In this document: positions 48,413 to 58,905 of the stretch, piece after piece
How positions within the stretch are numbered: position 1 is the stretch's first letter
How the letters are laid out: each line of letters begins with the position of its first letter
Origin: Bacillota bacterium
GTDB lineage: Bacteria; Bacillota; Clostridia; Christensenellales; Borkfalkiaceae
NCBI GenBank assembly: GCA_019423125.1
Contig: JAHZBZ010000005.1
Coordinates: 1-64,000, forward strand
DNA length: 64,000 nucleotides
Direction: 5' to 3'
Program-made: the position numbers and the translations under genes
The notes under the pieces: model-generated
The model's database searches: none
The model's input: only the letters and a program-made list of their open reading frames with translations
Told to the model about the DNA's origin: nothing

Positions 48413-49500
48413 CTTTTGCACTCCCGATAAATGTCCGCCTGCGGCGGATTGGGGAGCCTTCCGAGCTCCCGTTCCAGCGCCGCAAGCGACAGATGCGGCG
48501 AGAGTTCCGCGCTCAGATCGTGCGCGGGCGCGGGGTCGCAGGGCACGAGCTTTCCGCCCAGCGAAAAATAGGCGGCGCGCACGCGCGCCACGCTGTCGCT
48601 CAAGAGCCGCGCGCGCAGGGAAAACTTCTCCCTGCACTCGCAGAAAGTCTGCCAGAGCCTGCAACTCTGCGCATATGTGGGCACGCGCACGCGGGAAAAC
48701 GCCGCGGCGGGCGACCCCGCCGCCTGCGCCGCGCGGAGGGCGCGCGCCGCGTAGTCGGGCACGAACCAGGGCGTGGCGGCGCCGCCGCTGAACAGCGCCG
48801 AATACCGCTTCGCGTAATACTCCGCATAGGCGACGGCGCTCCCCTCTTCTTTGAGCAGGCGGGCGGCGTGCAGACAGGAAAACTCCGCGCCGTCCGCCGC
48901 GAGCGAACAGAGCGCGTCGAAGGCAAAGAGCGCTTCCGCGCCCGTCTCGGCGGGCGAAAACGCGCAGAGCTCGGGCGCCTTCCCTTCTCCGAACACGAAA
49001 TCGAGGGTGTGCTCCTCCTCGCAGAGCAGGGCGAGCGCCGCCTGCGCATAACATGCGGCGCGGCCCGTGACAGCCTGCGCGTCGAAAAGCACGGCGTCGG
49101 CGGGACGAAGGGGCACCCCCTTCCAGCGGCCCGCGGGCATCGTGCGGGCGAAGATCCCGCGCGCGGAGGGACGGTCGGGCACGGCGAGCGCGTAGCCGCC
49201 GCGCAGAGAGGTGAAAAAGCGCACGGCGAGCGCGCCCGTCTCCCCCACGCCGATAAGCGCGCGGACGTCGTCGGAGAGCGAAAACAGCCCCGTCGGCGGT
49301 TCCTCCCGCTCCAAGAGCAGGAGAACGGGCGAGGGCGAGAGCGCGGCGCACAGGGTGCGCGCGATGCGCTCAGAGGATGCGGGCGCGACCACGGCGGCGC
49401 GAAGATGCGAGGGAAGGCGGACCTGCGAGAGCGGCGCCGCGAGGACCTGCGTCCCGATGCCGCGCGACGCGAGCGCCTCGCGCAGGCGGGAAAGGCACAT
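48403..49500 (-). CDS. Divergent protein, possibly of the dehydroquinate synthase/Fe-dehydrogenase fold
   Basis: The 365-residue protein is Ala- and Arg-rich. The N-terminal half (about 30-140) follows the Rossmann pattern of glycerol-1-phosphate dehydrogenases: ALIGVGETGALAVRF at the place of the GxGS nucleotide loop, then ALAVPDRPSARGIF and PADAVLFDAQAV. The metal-binding His residues of active enzymes in the C-terminal half are not seen, so it may be catalytically dead or retooled. This assignment is weak. It is placed between hisC and a NagD-type phosphatase with close spacing. Confidence 0.45.
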   Translation of the reverse strand: MCLSRLREALASRGIGTQVLAAPLSQVRLPSHLRAAVVAPASSERIARTLCAALSPSPVLLLLEREEPPTGLFSLSDDVRALIGVGETGALAVRFFTSLRGGYALAVPDRPSARGIFARTMPAGRWKGVPLRPADAVLFDAQAVTGRAACYAQAALALLCEEEHTLDFVFGEGKAPELCAFSPAETGAEALFAFDALCSLAADGAEFSCLHAARLLKEEGSAVAYAEYYAKRYSALFSGGAATPWFVPDYAARALRAAQAAGSPAAAFSRVRVPTYAQSCRLWQTFCECREKFSLRARLLSDSVARVRAAYFSLGGKLVPCDPAPAHDLSAELSPHLSLAALERELGRLPNPPQADIYRECKRWI

Positions 49501-49551
49501 GAAAAGACTCCTCCTCTTTCGGATTTTTCCTCTCTCGTGCCTCTTTAACGC

Positions 49552-50619
49552 CTATTTTGCGATAAATTCGTCCAGTGCGGCGAGCAGGGCGTCGTTCTGC
49601 GAGCGGCTGCCCACCGTGATGCGGCAAAACGCCGCGATGCGGGGTTTATCGAAGTGACGGACAAGCACCCCGCGCTTTTTGAGCTGTGTATAGACCGTCT
49701 TGCCGCCCGTGCGTGCATGACGCGCAAAGACGAAATTCGCGCCCGAAGGCAGCACGTCGAAGCCGCGCGCGCGCAGTTCGCGCGTCAGCCTGCCGCGCTC
49801 CTCGACGACGAGCGTGTTCGCGCCCGCATAGTAGTCGCGGTCGGAGATCGCCGCCGCGCACACCGCCTGGCAGACGCTGTCCACGGGATAGGAATTGAAG
49901 CAGTCCTTGCACCGCTCCAGCCCCTCGATGAGCGCCGCGTCGCCGATCGCGTACCCGCAGCGCATCCCCGCGAGAGAGTATCCCTTGGAGAAGGTCTTGA
50001 CGACGAGCAGATTTTTATATTCTTTGGTCAGCGGCACCGCGCTGTCGCAGAAAAAGGGCATATACGCCTCGTCCACGATGACGATGCGCCCCGCACAGCG
50101 CGAAGCGAGCGCCTCGATGTCCGCGCGCGGGACGGAGATGCCCGTCGGCGCGTTGGGATTCGCGAGAAGAACGCCCTGCGCGGGAAGCGCGGAGAGCTTT
50201 TCAAGGTCGAGCGAGAAGTCCTCTTCCAGCGGGAGGATGGTATACGGCACCGAAAAGAAGTCGCAAAACACGGGATAGAAACTGTAAGTGATGTCCGCAA
50301 ACGCCGCGCCCGCGCCGTCGGGGTCAAAAAAGGTCTGCATGCACAGCGCGAGGATCTCGTCGCTGCCGTTGCCGCAGAACACGTTCTCGGGCGAGACGCC
50401 CTCCGCCTTTGCGATCGCCTCTTTGAGCGCGCGCATGTCCAGCGAGGGATAAAGGCGCAGCGAACCGAAATCGAAACTGCGGTACGCCTCCAGCGCCTTG
50501 GGGCTGGGCGGATAGGGATTTTCGTTGGTGTTGAGCTTGACATAGCTGCGGTCGGAGGGCTGTTCCCCCGCCGTATAGGGCGCGATGCCCGCGATTTTTT
50601 TGCTGAACAGATCGGTCAT
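49552..50619 (-). CDS. hisC: Histidinol-phosphate aminotransferase family enzyme
   Basis: A 355-residue class I/II PLP aminotransferase. NTNENPYPPSP at the N terminus, CGNGSDEIL, LANPNAPTG and the PLP lysine in TFSKGYSLAGMRCGY, with FCRITVGS near the C terminus, are HisC hallmarks. It converts histidinol phosphate to imidazole acetol phosphate with 2-oxoglutarate, but no other his gene is near and paralogs may use aromatic amino acids or other substrates. The start at 50619 follows AGAGGTGG. Confidence 0.85.
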   Translation of the reverse strand: MTDLFSKKIAGIAPYTAGEQPSDRSYVKLNTNENPYPPSPKALEAYRSFDFGSLRLYPSLDMRALKEAIAKAEGVSPENVFCGNGSDEILALCMQTFFDPDGAGAAFADITYSFYPVFCDFFSVPYTILPLEEDFSLDLEKLSALPAQGVLLANPNAPTGISVPRADIEALASRCAGRIVIVDEAYMPFFCDSAVPLTKEYKNLLVVKTFSKGYSLAGMRCGYAIGDAALIEGLERCKDCFNSYPVDSVCQAVCAAAISDRDYYAGANTLVVEERGRLTRELRARGFDVLPSGANFVFARHARTGGKTVYTQLKKRGVLVRHFDKPRIAAFCRITVGSRSQNDALLAALDEFIAK

Positions 50620-50644
50620 GTTTCCACCTCTTTCGTATGTACTT

Positions 50645-50673
50645 ATCATACTTTTTTTTGAAAAAAAAGTCAA
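50645..50673 (-). promoter_or_regulatory. Promoter of hisC
   Basis: On the minus strand TTGACT and TATGAT are separated by 17 nt of almost pure T then A tract. Confidence 0.65.
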
Positions 50674-50761
50674 GCGGCGGGCGCGTTTTCGCGCGTCCGC
50701 CGCCTTCTTTCGACAAAAGTTCCCCGCCCCGCGCGGAAAAGCGAACTGAAAAAGGCGCCGT

Positions 50762-51463
50762 TCAACGCCCGACGCCCTTCTCGCACATTTTTCTGAGCGC
50801 GGAGAACACGCCGTGCGCACTGCACGTCTCCGCCTCTATGTAATGTTCCGCCTCCGCGATGTCCCACAGGTAATGCGCGTCCGAATCCGTGATGCGCGGA
50901 AGACGAACGCCCGTGTCGCGGGCGCATTCTATCATCTCGAATCCCAGCCCGTAGTCGAAGGCGCCGAGGATGCCCACGAGCCCGTTCGACTGCTTGTCTA
51001 TGTGCGCGGGCACGGCGATGCCGCCCATGCCCTTCACCAGCGGCGCGACCTCCTCGACGGAGACGCCCGAAGAGACGATGAGAAGGTCTTCCTCCTCGCC
51101 GATCTGCTCGTCCTGCGCGTTGAGAATGAGCTGACGCCCGAAGATCTCGGGTCTGTTTCGGATGCGCAGGCGGGTGGACGCGATGTGCGCCTCCAGCTTT
51201 GCGAGGTCCTCGCACCGCTCGAACAGGCACAGGACGTGGATGTCCTCCGAGGTGGTCAGCTCCATCGCGGGAAGCACGACCAGCCCGTTTTTCCTGCCCG
51301 CCTCCACCGCCGCGGGGCAGTTTTTGCCCGTGTTGTGGTCGGCGATCGCGATCGCGTTCAGGCCCTTGATCAGCGCCATGTTGACGATGTTGTTGGGGGT
51401 GTTGTCCGCGTCGCCGCAGGGGCTGAGGCAGGTGTGGATGTGGAAATCGTAATACAGCTTCAT
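50762..51463 (-). CDS. PHP-domain phosphoesterase of the sensory hydrogenase operon
   Basis: The 233-residue PHP protein has metal-binding motifs DFHIHTCLSPCGDAD, ADHNTGKNC, VPAHIDKQ and DSDAHY. PHP proteins hydrolyse phosphoesters. In Thermotoga-like and clostridial genomes PHP, DRTGG and HydS genes occur together. The start MKLYYDFHIH at 51463 is 4 nt after the preceding stop. Last gene of the five-gene operon; its substrate is unknown. Confidence 0.88.
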   Translation of the reverse strand: MKLYYDFHIHTCLSPCGDADNTPNNIVNMALIKGLNAIAIADHNTGKNCPAAVEAGRKNGLVVLPAMELTTSEDIHVLCLFERCEDLAKLEAHIASTRLRIRNRPEIFGRQLILNAQDEQIGEEEDLLIVSSGVSVEEVAPLVKGMGGIAVPAHIDKQSNGLVGILGAFDYGLGFEMIECARDTGVRLPRITDSDAHYLWDIAEAEHYIEAETCSAHGVFSALRKMCEKGVGR

Positions 51464-51467
51464 GACC

Positions 51468-51797
51468 TTAAACGCCGCACAGCTTTGCCACCGTCTTGGA
51501 CGCCTCGAACACGTTTTCGTTCGCGCCGAGCAGCCACAGCCCGAGCGCGCCTGCGCGGGCAAAGAGCGCCTCGTCCGGCTCCACGCCCTCGCAGAGGATG
51601 ATGCAGGCGCAGTCGATGAGCGTCGCGACCGCGGCGACGTTGACGTTGTTCATCACGGTGAGCCAGGCGCAGGACGGGGTCGCGCGGCTGATGATGTTGC
51701 TGAGAAAATCGCCGCAGTAGCCCGTCTCGATGGGCTTGTCCTCCCCCTTCGTGAACACGGCATACCCGCTTTCCCTTGCAAAATCGGATACGTTCAT
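51468..51797 (-). CDS. DRTGG-like regulatory domain protein
   Basis: The 109-residue protein matches the small DRTGG/HPr-kinase-associated domain proteins: an N-terminal VFTKGEDKPIETGYCGD and the strand-rich AWLTVMNNVNVAAVATL and CACIILCEGVEPDE. Such domains are thought to sense nucleotides or CBS-like ligands. Its ATG overlaps the stop of the hydrogenase-like gene as ATGA. A second DRTGG gene opens the operon at 53818. Confidence 0.8.
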   Translation of the reverse strand: MNVSDFARESGYAVFTKGEDKPIETGYCGDFLSNIISRATPSCAWLTVMNNVNVAAVATLIDCACIILCEGVEPDEALFARAGALGLWLLGANENVFEASKTVAKLCGV

Positions 51798-53026
51798 CTT
51801 CTCTCCTCCAGCTTCACGCAGTCGAGCACGCCGCCAGAAGTGACGACGTCCTCCGCATGACAGCGGCACGTCGGCGCGCCGCAGGCGCCGCAGTCGATGC
51901 CGGGCAGTTTTTTGAGGTACTCCTCCACCAGCATGAGCTTCTGCATCGCCGCAAAGCGGTCGGGATCCAGGCGGAAGGAGGTGGAAGGCTCGGGCGCCTT
52001 GTCCCAGCGGAAAAAGCTCTCGTCCAGGCCGTAACTTGCCATGGTCGCGGGCGGGAGTTTCATCTTCTCGGCGAGCTGGCGCATGCGGTTGCGCGCGATG
52101 AACGGGTTTTCGACGTTGAGAACGCCGCCCACGCACCCGCCGGGGCACATGTCGAGCTCGACGAAATCGACGCCGTCCAGCTTGCCGTCGCTCATCTCTT
52201 TGAGCACGCCGAGCACGTTGCGCACGCCCGAGCAGTGGATGTAGTTGCCCAGTCCGAGCGAGTTGCTCTCCCCGCCAGACGAGCCCCAACCGATGCCCGA
52301 ATAGCCGCACTTGCCCAGCTTGCGCGGATTTTTGATCTTGTTCATCTTCTCCACGAGGCGGAAGTAGACGTCGCTCTGCGAGAGGACGCCGGATATGTAT
52401 TTCTCGTTGGAGACCTCCTCTTTGTGCAGGGAGTACACCTTTGCGGGGCAGGGCGAAATGAAGAAGATGCCGATGTCGTCGGCGGGGATGCCCTTTTCCA
52501 GCGCCTGCTTTTTGGCGAGCTTCGCCGCGATCTTCGCGGGCGCATACACCGAGAGGAGGTGGTCTTTGAGCTCGTGAAATTTGAGCAGGATGATCTCGGC
52601 GACCGCGGGGCACGCCGAGCTGATGACGGGACGCGGGAGCTCGTCCGTCTGCATCAGCTTTTTGGTGCAGTCGGTGACGAGTTCCGCCGCAAGCCCCACC
52701 TCGAACACGTCGTCGAATCCGAGCGCAAGAAGCCCCTCGATGACGTAATTGGGGTCGTCGAGGTTGTTGAACTGCCCGAACAGCGAGGGCGAGGGAAGCG
52801 CGATCTTGTATTTGTAGCTGGACACGAGCTCGAAGCTGTCGTAGACGGGCCGTTTGGCTCCGCCCTTGCAGCTGCGCACGCATTCGCCGCAGTTGACGCA
52901 CTTGTCGTATAGTATCTTTGCTTTGCCGTTCACGATGCGGATCGCCTCGGTCGGACACCTGCGCATGCAGGTGATGCAGCCGATGCACTTTTCGCTGTCG
53001 AGCACGACCGTCTTTAAAGTAGGCAT
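51794..53026 (-). CDS. Sensory-type [FeFe] hydrogenase (HydS-like)
   Basis: The 410-residue protein has two N-terminal ferredoxin clusters (CIGCITCMRRCP, CVNCGECVRSCKGG) and an H-cluster domain. H-cluster motifs are altered relative to productive enzymes: SACPAV (Ala where the proton-relay Cys would be, ligand Cys kept), SPCPAKVYS and MCPGGCVGG. A C-terminal cysteine cluster CGACGAPTCRCHAEDV follows instead of a PAS domain. These changes fit putative H2/redox-sensing hydrogenases rather than bulk H2 production. The start MPTLKTVVL at 53026 was chosen; the frame is open 12 codons upstream. Confidence 0.85.
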   Translation of the reverse strand: MPTLKTVVLDSEKCIGCITCMRRCPTEAIRIVNGKAKILYDKCVNCGECVRSCKGGAKRPVYDSFELVSSYKYKIALPSPSLFGQFNNLDDPNYVIEGLLALGFDDVFEVGLAAELVTDCTKKLMQTDELPRPVISSACPAVAEIILLKFHELKDHLLSVYAPAKIAAKLAKKQALEKGIPADDIGIFFISPCPAKVYSLHKEEVSNEKYISGVLSQSDVYFRLVEKMNKIKNPRKLGKCGYSGIGWGSSGGESNSLGLGNYIHCSGVRNVLGVLKEMSDGKLDGVDFVELDMCPGGCVGGVLNVENPFIARNRMRQLAEKMKLPPATMASYGLDESFFRWDKAPEPSTSFRLDPDRFAAMQKLMLVEEYLKKLPGIDCGACGAPTCRCHAEDVVTSGGVLDCVKLEERR

Positions 53027-53054
53027 AGTCTGTTTCCCCGGCAAAAAATGCCTT

Positions 53055-53477
53055 TTATTCAAAATTCACGCGCAGAAACACAGTCGTGCCGACGCCCACT
53101 TCGCTGTCTATTCTCATCTCGTCGCTGTATTTCTTCATGTTCGGAAGCCCCATCCCCGCGCCGAAGCCGAGACTGCGGATGTTCTCCGTCGCCGTCGAAT
53201 AGCCCGCCTTCATCGCCAGATCGATGTCTGCGATGCCCGGGCCCCTGTCGCGCAGCCAGATGTCGATGCGGTCGGGGTAGATCTCCACCTCCGCCTTTCC
53301 GCCGTGTGCGTGGATGACCATGTTGATCTCGCCCTCGTACATCGCGATCGCGACCCGCCGCACGCTGACGGGCGAGACGCCCATCTGTTTGAGCGTGCGC
53401 TTGACGCTCTCGCTCGCGTTGCCCGCAGAGGCGAAGTTCTCGCCGTCCACCTCATATTCAAAACGGATACAGGGCAT
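53055..53477 (-). CDS. Anti-sigma-type serine kinase/ATPase (RsbW-like)
   Basis: The 140-residue protein is a lone HATPase_c domain: N box ICATMYEGEINMVIH-like region AIAMYEGEINMVIHAH, G1 RDRGPGIADID, G2 GFGAGMGLPNMKKYSD and GVGTTVFL. RsbW/SpoIIAB-like proteins phosphorylate partner proteins or bind sigma factors. Here it sits between two genes of a sensory hydrogenase operon and could pass the H2 or redox signal on. The ATG at 53477 lies 2 nt after the DRTGG stop. Confidence 0.85.
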   Translation of the reverse strand: MPCIRFEYEVDGENFASAGNASESVKRTLKQMGVSPVSVRRVAIAMYEGEINMVIHAHGGKAEVEIYPDRIDIWLRDRGPGIADIDLAMKAGYSTATENIRSLGFGAGMGLPNMKKYSDEMRIDSEVGVGTTVFLRVNFE

Positions 53478-53479
53478 GA

Positions 53480-53818
53480 TCAGCCACCCAATCCGTTCGT
53501 ATACAGGATGCCGCAGGCGACGAACAGGCGCTTTTCGGTGCTCAGAAGCACGATCCCCTTTTCGCGCGCGAGCTCGATGACGGGCGCCTCGGGGCGCTTG
53601 CCGCGCACGAACACGATGCAGAGCATGTCCATCATCTCCGCCGTGCGCACGACCTGCGGGTTCAGAAGGCCCGTCAGAAGGACGGACTGGTCCTTGACAT
53701 AGGCGAGCACGTCGCTCATCATGTCCGAACCGCAGGCGGTGTGGATGGCGGTGTCGAGGCGGTCTTCGCCGCACAGGATCTCCGCGTCCAGCAGTTTGAC
53801 TACTTCTCTGATTGTCAT
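53480..53818 (-). CDS. DRTGG-domain protein
   Basis: The 112-residue DRTGG domain protein begins MTIREVVKLLDAEILCGED and continues ACGSDMMSDVLAYVKDQSVL, LTGLLNPQVVRTAEM and IVFVRGKRPEAPVIELA, a pattern seen in the small proteins encoded beside HydS and Nuo-like genes. It probably binds a nucleotide or other ligand. First gene of the operon; the start at 53818 gives the standard N terminus. Confidence 0.85.
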   Translation of the reverse strand: MTIREVVKLLDAEILCGEDRLDTAIHTACGSDMMSDVLAYVKDQSVLLTGLLNPQVVRTAEMMDMLCIVFVRGKRPEAPVIELAREKGIVLLSTEKRLFVACGILYTNGLGG

Positions 53819-53943
53819 ACTTCGATCTCCGTATCTTAGTGTCTTAAGAGGATGGTTTGCCCGACGCGCGGGCGTGTGTCTATATGGTAACACACTTTGT
53901 CCGATTTTTCAATGCTTTCTCGAAATTTCCGCAAAAAGAGCGC

Positions 53944-54819
53944 TCAGACAAGCCCCGCCGCGACGGTGACGCCGAGCACGGCATAGCCCACGGCGACGCT
54001 CACGGCATACAGCACGGCGAGGATGGCGAGGGTACGCCGCCACTCGCGCACGTTCTTGAACAGGATGACGAAGCCCAGCCCCGCATTTGCGCAAAGCCCC
54101 GACATCATCCCGCCGAAGGACAGGGCGCCGAGCACATAGCTCTGCGTGATGAGCACGCTCGAGGCGCAGTTGGGGATGAGCCCGACAAGCCCCGCGAGAA
54201 GGGGCTGGAACCACAGCCCCGCGCGCAAAAACTCTTCGATCGCAGACTCTGCGTAATGCATCGCAAACCCGAACGCGAGGTTGACGATCAGGATGTAGGC
54301 GAAGATCTCCAGCGAATGCAGGAGCGGATGCACGAGATAGCGGCGCACCTTGCCGTGCTCCTCGTGGTCCTGCCCGCAGGCGGTGCCGTGGATCTGTTCG
54401 TGTTCTTCCAGCTCGCACAGCTTTTCGCCCCGCCGCAGCGCGTTGACGAGGTATCCCACCCCCACCGCCACGGCGAACTTGATCGCGATGACGGGCATGA
54501 CGGCGAACGCCTTGCTCCCCTCCGAGAGAAGGATGATGAGCGCTTCGTCCGAAGTCGCGAGAAAGACGGCGAGCACCGTGCCCGTGCGGATCAGCCGCTT
54601 GTCGTACAGCTTTGCCGCCATCACCGAAAAGCCGCACTGCGGGATGATGCCCGTCGCCGCGCCGAGAAGGGGCGCGAGCCTGCCGCGCAGGACGTTCTGA
54701 TTTTTTGTGATGTCGGTGCGGTGCTCCAGCACCTCTATGAGGACATAGAGCAAAAACAGAAAGGGGAAGATTTTCAGGCTGTCCAGCAACGCATCGAGAA
54801 CGATCTCAAAGATCTCCAT
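53944..54819 (-). CDS. Arsenic-efflux-like / putative manganese permease
   Basis: The 291-residue integral membrane protein has about nine hydrophobic segments and a His-rich cytoplasmic loop (about 138-160: EEHEQIHGTACGQDHEEHG). Two related halves carry the inverted-repeat signatures GIIPQCGFSVMAAKLY and GLIPNCASSVLITQSY, as in DUF318/ArsP-like permeases. Close relatives are annotated as putative manganese transporters; the His loop supports a metal substrate. The gene is monocistronic. Confidence 0.82.
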   Translation of the reverse strand: MEIFEIVLDALLDSLKIFPFLFLLYVLIEVLEHRTDITKNQNVLRGRLAPLLGAATGIIPQCGFSVMAAKLYDKRLIRTGTVLAVFLATSDEALIILLSEGSKAFAVMPVIAIKFAVAVGVGYLVNALRRGEKLCELEEHEQIHGTACGQDHEEHGKVRRYLVHPLLHSLEIFAYILIVNLAFGFAMHYAESAIEEFLRAGLWFQPLLAGLVGLIPNCASSVLITQSYVLGALSFGGMMSGLCANAGLGFVILFKNVREWRRTLAILAVLYAVSVAVGYAVLGVTVAAGLV

Positions 54820-54957
54820 TTTTTTCTCCGTATTTTTTCAGATTCTAAAATTATAGCGCAAGCGGCGCAAAACCGCAAGCATTTTCCCGCCGCGCGCGGC
54901 GCCTCTCCCCTCTTCGTGAAAAAAATATACGTCCCCGCAAAGGGCGGGGACGAACGG

Positions 54958-56304
<1,347 letters not shown>

Positions 56305-56484
56305 ATTCTTGAATACCTCCGTAAAAATGAGTTTGTTTTCGTATTTGCATTCTATTTTACTACAAAATTAAAAAAAAGGCAATGGGCAACACTGACAAAG
56401 AATGGTGCGGAATGTATCTTTTTTGCCCAAACGCCCATTTTTCCGCCGCAGGGCGGGCAAACAAAAAAACTTATGCGGCGGCGC

Positions 56485-56513
56485 TTGAATTTTTTTTTGC
56501 GTTCTGCTATAAT
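56485..56513 (+). promoter_or_regulatory. Promoter of argF
   Basis: TTGAAT and TATAAT are separated by 17 nt, 38 nt upstream of the ATG. Confidence 0.75.
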
Positions 56514-56551
56514 GTCATTGCAAACAGATCTTTGTTTAAGGGAGAGCAAAA

Positions 56552-57493
56552 ATGGATATAAACCGATACAGTCCGAAATACAAGATCCGCCAGACCAATC
56601 TTCTGCGGCTCGCAGACCTGACCGCCGAGGAGATCTTTGAAGTGCTCTACACCGCCAAGGTGCTCAAAAAGCGCTTCCGCGTCGGCGAGAGCACGCCCAT
56701 CCTGCACGACAAGACGGTCGCTCTGCTCTTCGGGAACGTCTCCACCCGCACGCGCGTGTCCTTCGAGATGGGAATCCGACAGCTGGGCGGAGATTACCTC
56801 TTCCTGCCCAAACAGGAGACACAGCTCGCACGCGGCGAGAGCATCCGCGACACTGCGGTCATGCTCGGAAGATACGGCATCTCCGCGCTCGTGCTGCGCG
56901 CGTTCAACGACAAAGAGGTTTCCGAGTTCGCCTCTTACAGCGACATCCCCGTCATCAACGGCATTTCCGACGTCGCGCATCCCCTGCAGATCCTGTCCGA
57001 CCTGTTCACCGTGTGGGAGAAAAAGGGAAGGCTGGACGGGCTCAAGCTCGCCTACATCGGCGACGGGAACAACGTCGCGAACTCCCTGATCATCGGCGGC
57101 TCCAAGGTCAACATGGACATCGCGATCGCGAGCCCGCACGGCTACAGCCCCGACAAGGAGGTGGTAGACCGCGCGATGCAGTACAGCGACGTGCTCATCA
57201 CCGACGACATCGCCGAGGCGGTGCGCGGCGCCGACATCGTCTATACGGACGTGTTCATCTCGATGGGCGACGACGACGACGAGGAAAAGCGCGAAAAACT
57301 CGCGCGCTACCGCGTCACGCCCGAGGTCATGGCGCTCGCGAAGGAAGACGCCGTGTTCATGCACTGCATGCCCGCGCGGCGGGGCGAGGAAGTCTCCGAA
57401 GAGGTCATCGACGGAAAACAGTCCATCGTCTACGACCAGGCGGAAAACAGACTGCACATCAACAAGGCGGTGCTCGCACTGCTTCTCAAGTAG
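56552..57493 (+). CDS. argF: Ornithine carbamoyltransferase
   Basis: The 313-residue enzyme makes citrulline from ornithine and carbamoyl phosphate, or runs in reverse in arginine fermentation. The carbamoyl-phosphate loop STRTRVSFE, HPLQ and the ornithine-binding HCMPARRGEEV are present. An acidic stretch GDDDDEEKRE lies before the last helix. Other arginine genes are absent nearby, so biosynthetic and catabolic roles cannot be separated; a related putrescine or other carbamoyltransferase is less likely given HCMPARRG. GGGAG precedes the ATG. Confidence 0.9.
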   Translation: MDINRYSPKYKIRQTNLLRLADLTAEEIFEVLYTAKVLKKRFRVGESTPILHDKTVALLFGNVSTRTRVSFEMGIRQLGGDYLFLPKQETQLARGESIRDTAVMLGRYGISALVLRAFNDKEVSEFASYSDIPVINGISDVAHPLQILSDLFTVWEKKGRLDGLKLAYIGDGNNVANSLIIGGSKVNMDIAIASPHGYSPDKEVVDRAMQYSDVLITDDIAEAVRGADIVYTDVFISMGDDDDEEKREKLARYRVTPEVMALAKEDAVFMHCMPARRGEEVSEEVIDGKQSIVYDQAENRLHINKAVLALLLK

Positions 57494-57504
57494 ACCAAAG
57501 ACAC

Positions 57505-57536
57505 AACGGCGCGCGCATCCGCGCGCCGTTTTTTTG
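57505..57536 (+). terminator. Terminator of argF
   Basis: CGGCGCGC/GCGCGCCG is followed by TTTTTTT, overlapping the leader of the next gene. Confidence 0.8.
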
Positions 57537-57553
57537 AAAAAAAGGAGGAACGC

Positions 57554-58825
57554 ATGACGGATATCGTAAAAGCCTGCACGGACGACATCGCGCGGCTGGT
57601 GCGCATCGACAGCTCGCAGGCAGAGCCGCTGCCCGGAAAGCCTTTCGGCGAGGGCGCGGCAGAGGCGCTCGCGCGCTTTCTCGCTCTCGCGGAAAAATTC
57701 GGGTTCGAGACCAAAAATTACGACAACTACGCGGGCGAGGCGATCTTCGGCGAGGGCGAGGACCTCGGCGTGCTCTGCCACCTCGACGTAGTGCCCGCGG
57801 GCAAGGGCTGGACCTTCCCGCCCTTCGGCGGCGTCATCGACGGCGGAAAGCTGTACGGGCGCGGGACCATGGACGACAAGGGCCCCGCCGTCATCTGCCT
57901 GTACTGTCTCAAAGCGCTCAAAGAGGAGGGATTCCGCCCGAAAAGACGCATCCGACTGATCGTCGGGTGCAACGAGGAAAGCGGATGGGCGTGCATCGAT
58001 CACCTCAAAAAATGCGCCGCGCTTCCGCGCGAGGGGTTCTCGCCCGACGCCGATTTTCCCGCGATCTATGCGGAAAAGGGCATTCTGCAATTTGAATGCG
58101 CCTTTCCCCTGCCCGACGCGCCCTTCTCCGCGCTTGCGGCGGGCGAACGCGCCAACATGGTGTGCGAGCGCGCCGAGGCGGTGCCCTGCCGCGCCGTCGC
58201 GTGCACCGAGGGAGTCACCGCCGAGGACGGAAAGCTCGTCGCGCGCGGAAAGAGCGCCCATGCCTCCACCCCCGACGAGGGCGTCAATGCGCTGGGGCTC
58301 TTGCTCGCCTGCTTCACGCAGGCGGACGCGCGCGTGGAGGAACTGTACGAAGTCCTCTTCCGCGACCGCGCAAAGCTGAAAGAGATCGCCGATTTTACGG
58401 GCAGTCTCACCTTTTCACCGAACGTCGCGCGGTACGAAGGAGGCATTCTGTACGTCACCGTCGACGTGCGCTGCCCCGCGACCGTGCCCTACGAAAAGAT
58501 GTGCGCTTTGCCTGAGAAGCTGGGCGCGCCCTTCCGCCTCCTGCATTGCCAGCGGGCACTGTGCAACGACCCTTCTTCCTTCCTGCTCACCGCGCTCCGC
58601 CGCGTCTACGAACAGGAGACGGGCAAGGACGGCACCCCCCTCGCCATCGGCGGCGGCACCTATGCGCGCGCGCTGGAGAACGGCGCGGGGTTCGGGCCGC
58701 AGTTTCCTGACGAGCCTTCCACCATCCACCAAAAAGACGAGTACATCTCTCTCGAAAACATCGAAAAGCTGCTGCGCATCTACACCGCCGCGCTCCGCGC
58801 GCTCACCGCGCGGGACGCCGTGTAA
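57554..58825 (+). CDS. M20 family dipeptidase (PepV-like)
   Basis: The 423-residue di-zinc peptidase has the metal ligands in LCHLDVVPAGKGW (His), GRGTMDDKGP (Asp) and GCNEESGW (Glu pair), and the lid domain between about 180 and 310 with GKSAHASTPDEGVNAL. Length and motifs match PepV/Xaa-His dipeptidases, which cut dipeptides in the cytosol. AAAGGAGG lies 6 nt before the ATG. It is 60 nt behind argF with a terminator in between. Confidence 0.9.
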   Translation: MTDIVKACTDDIARLVRIDSSQAEPLPGKPFGEGAAEALARFLALAEKFGFETKNYDNYAGEAIFGEGEDLGVLCHLDVVPAGKGWTFPPFGGVIDGGKLYGRGTMDDKGPAVICLYCLKALKEEGFRPKRRIRLIVGCNEESGWACIDHLKKCAALPREGFSPDADFPAIYAEKGILQFECAFPLPDAPFSALAAGERANMVCERAEAVPCRAVACTEGVTAEDGKLVARGKSAHASTPDEGVNALGLLLACFTQADARVEELYEVLFRDRAKLKEIADFTGSLTFSPNVARYEGGILYVTVDVRCPATVPYEKMCALPEKLGAPFRLLHCQRALCNDPSSFLLTALRRVYEQETGKDGTPLAIGGGTYARALENGAGFGPQFPDEPSTIHQKDEYISLENIEKLLRIYTAALRALTARDAV

Positions 58826-58905
58826 AAGCGCGCCCTCTTTGACAATCGCTACCGCCGCGCCCCGCGCGGCGGATTTTTTTGCCAAAAATCGCGTGCCTCA
58901 GAAAA

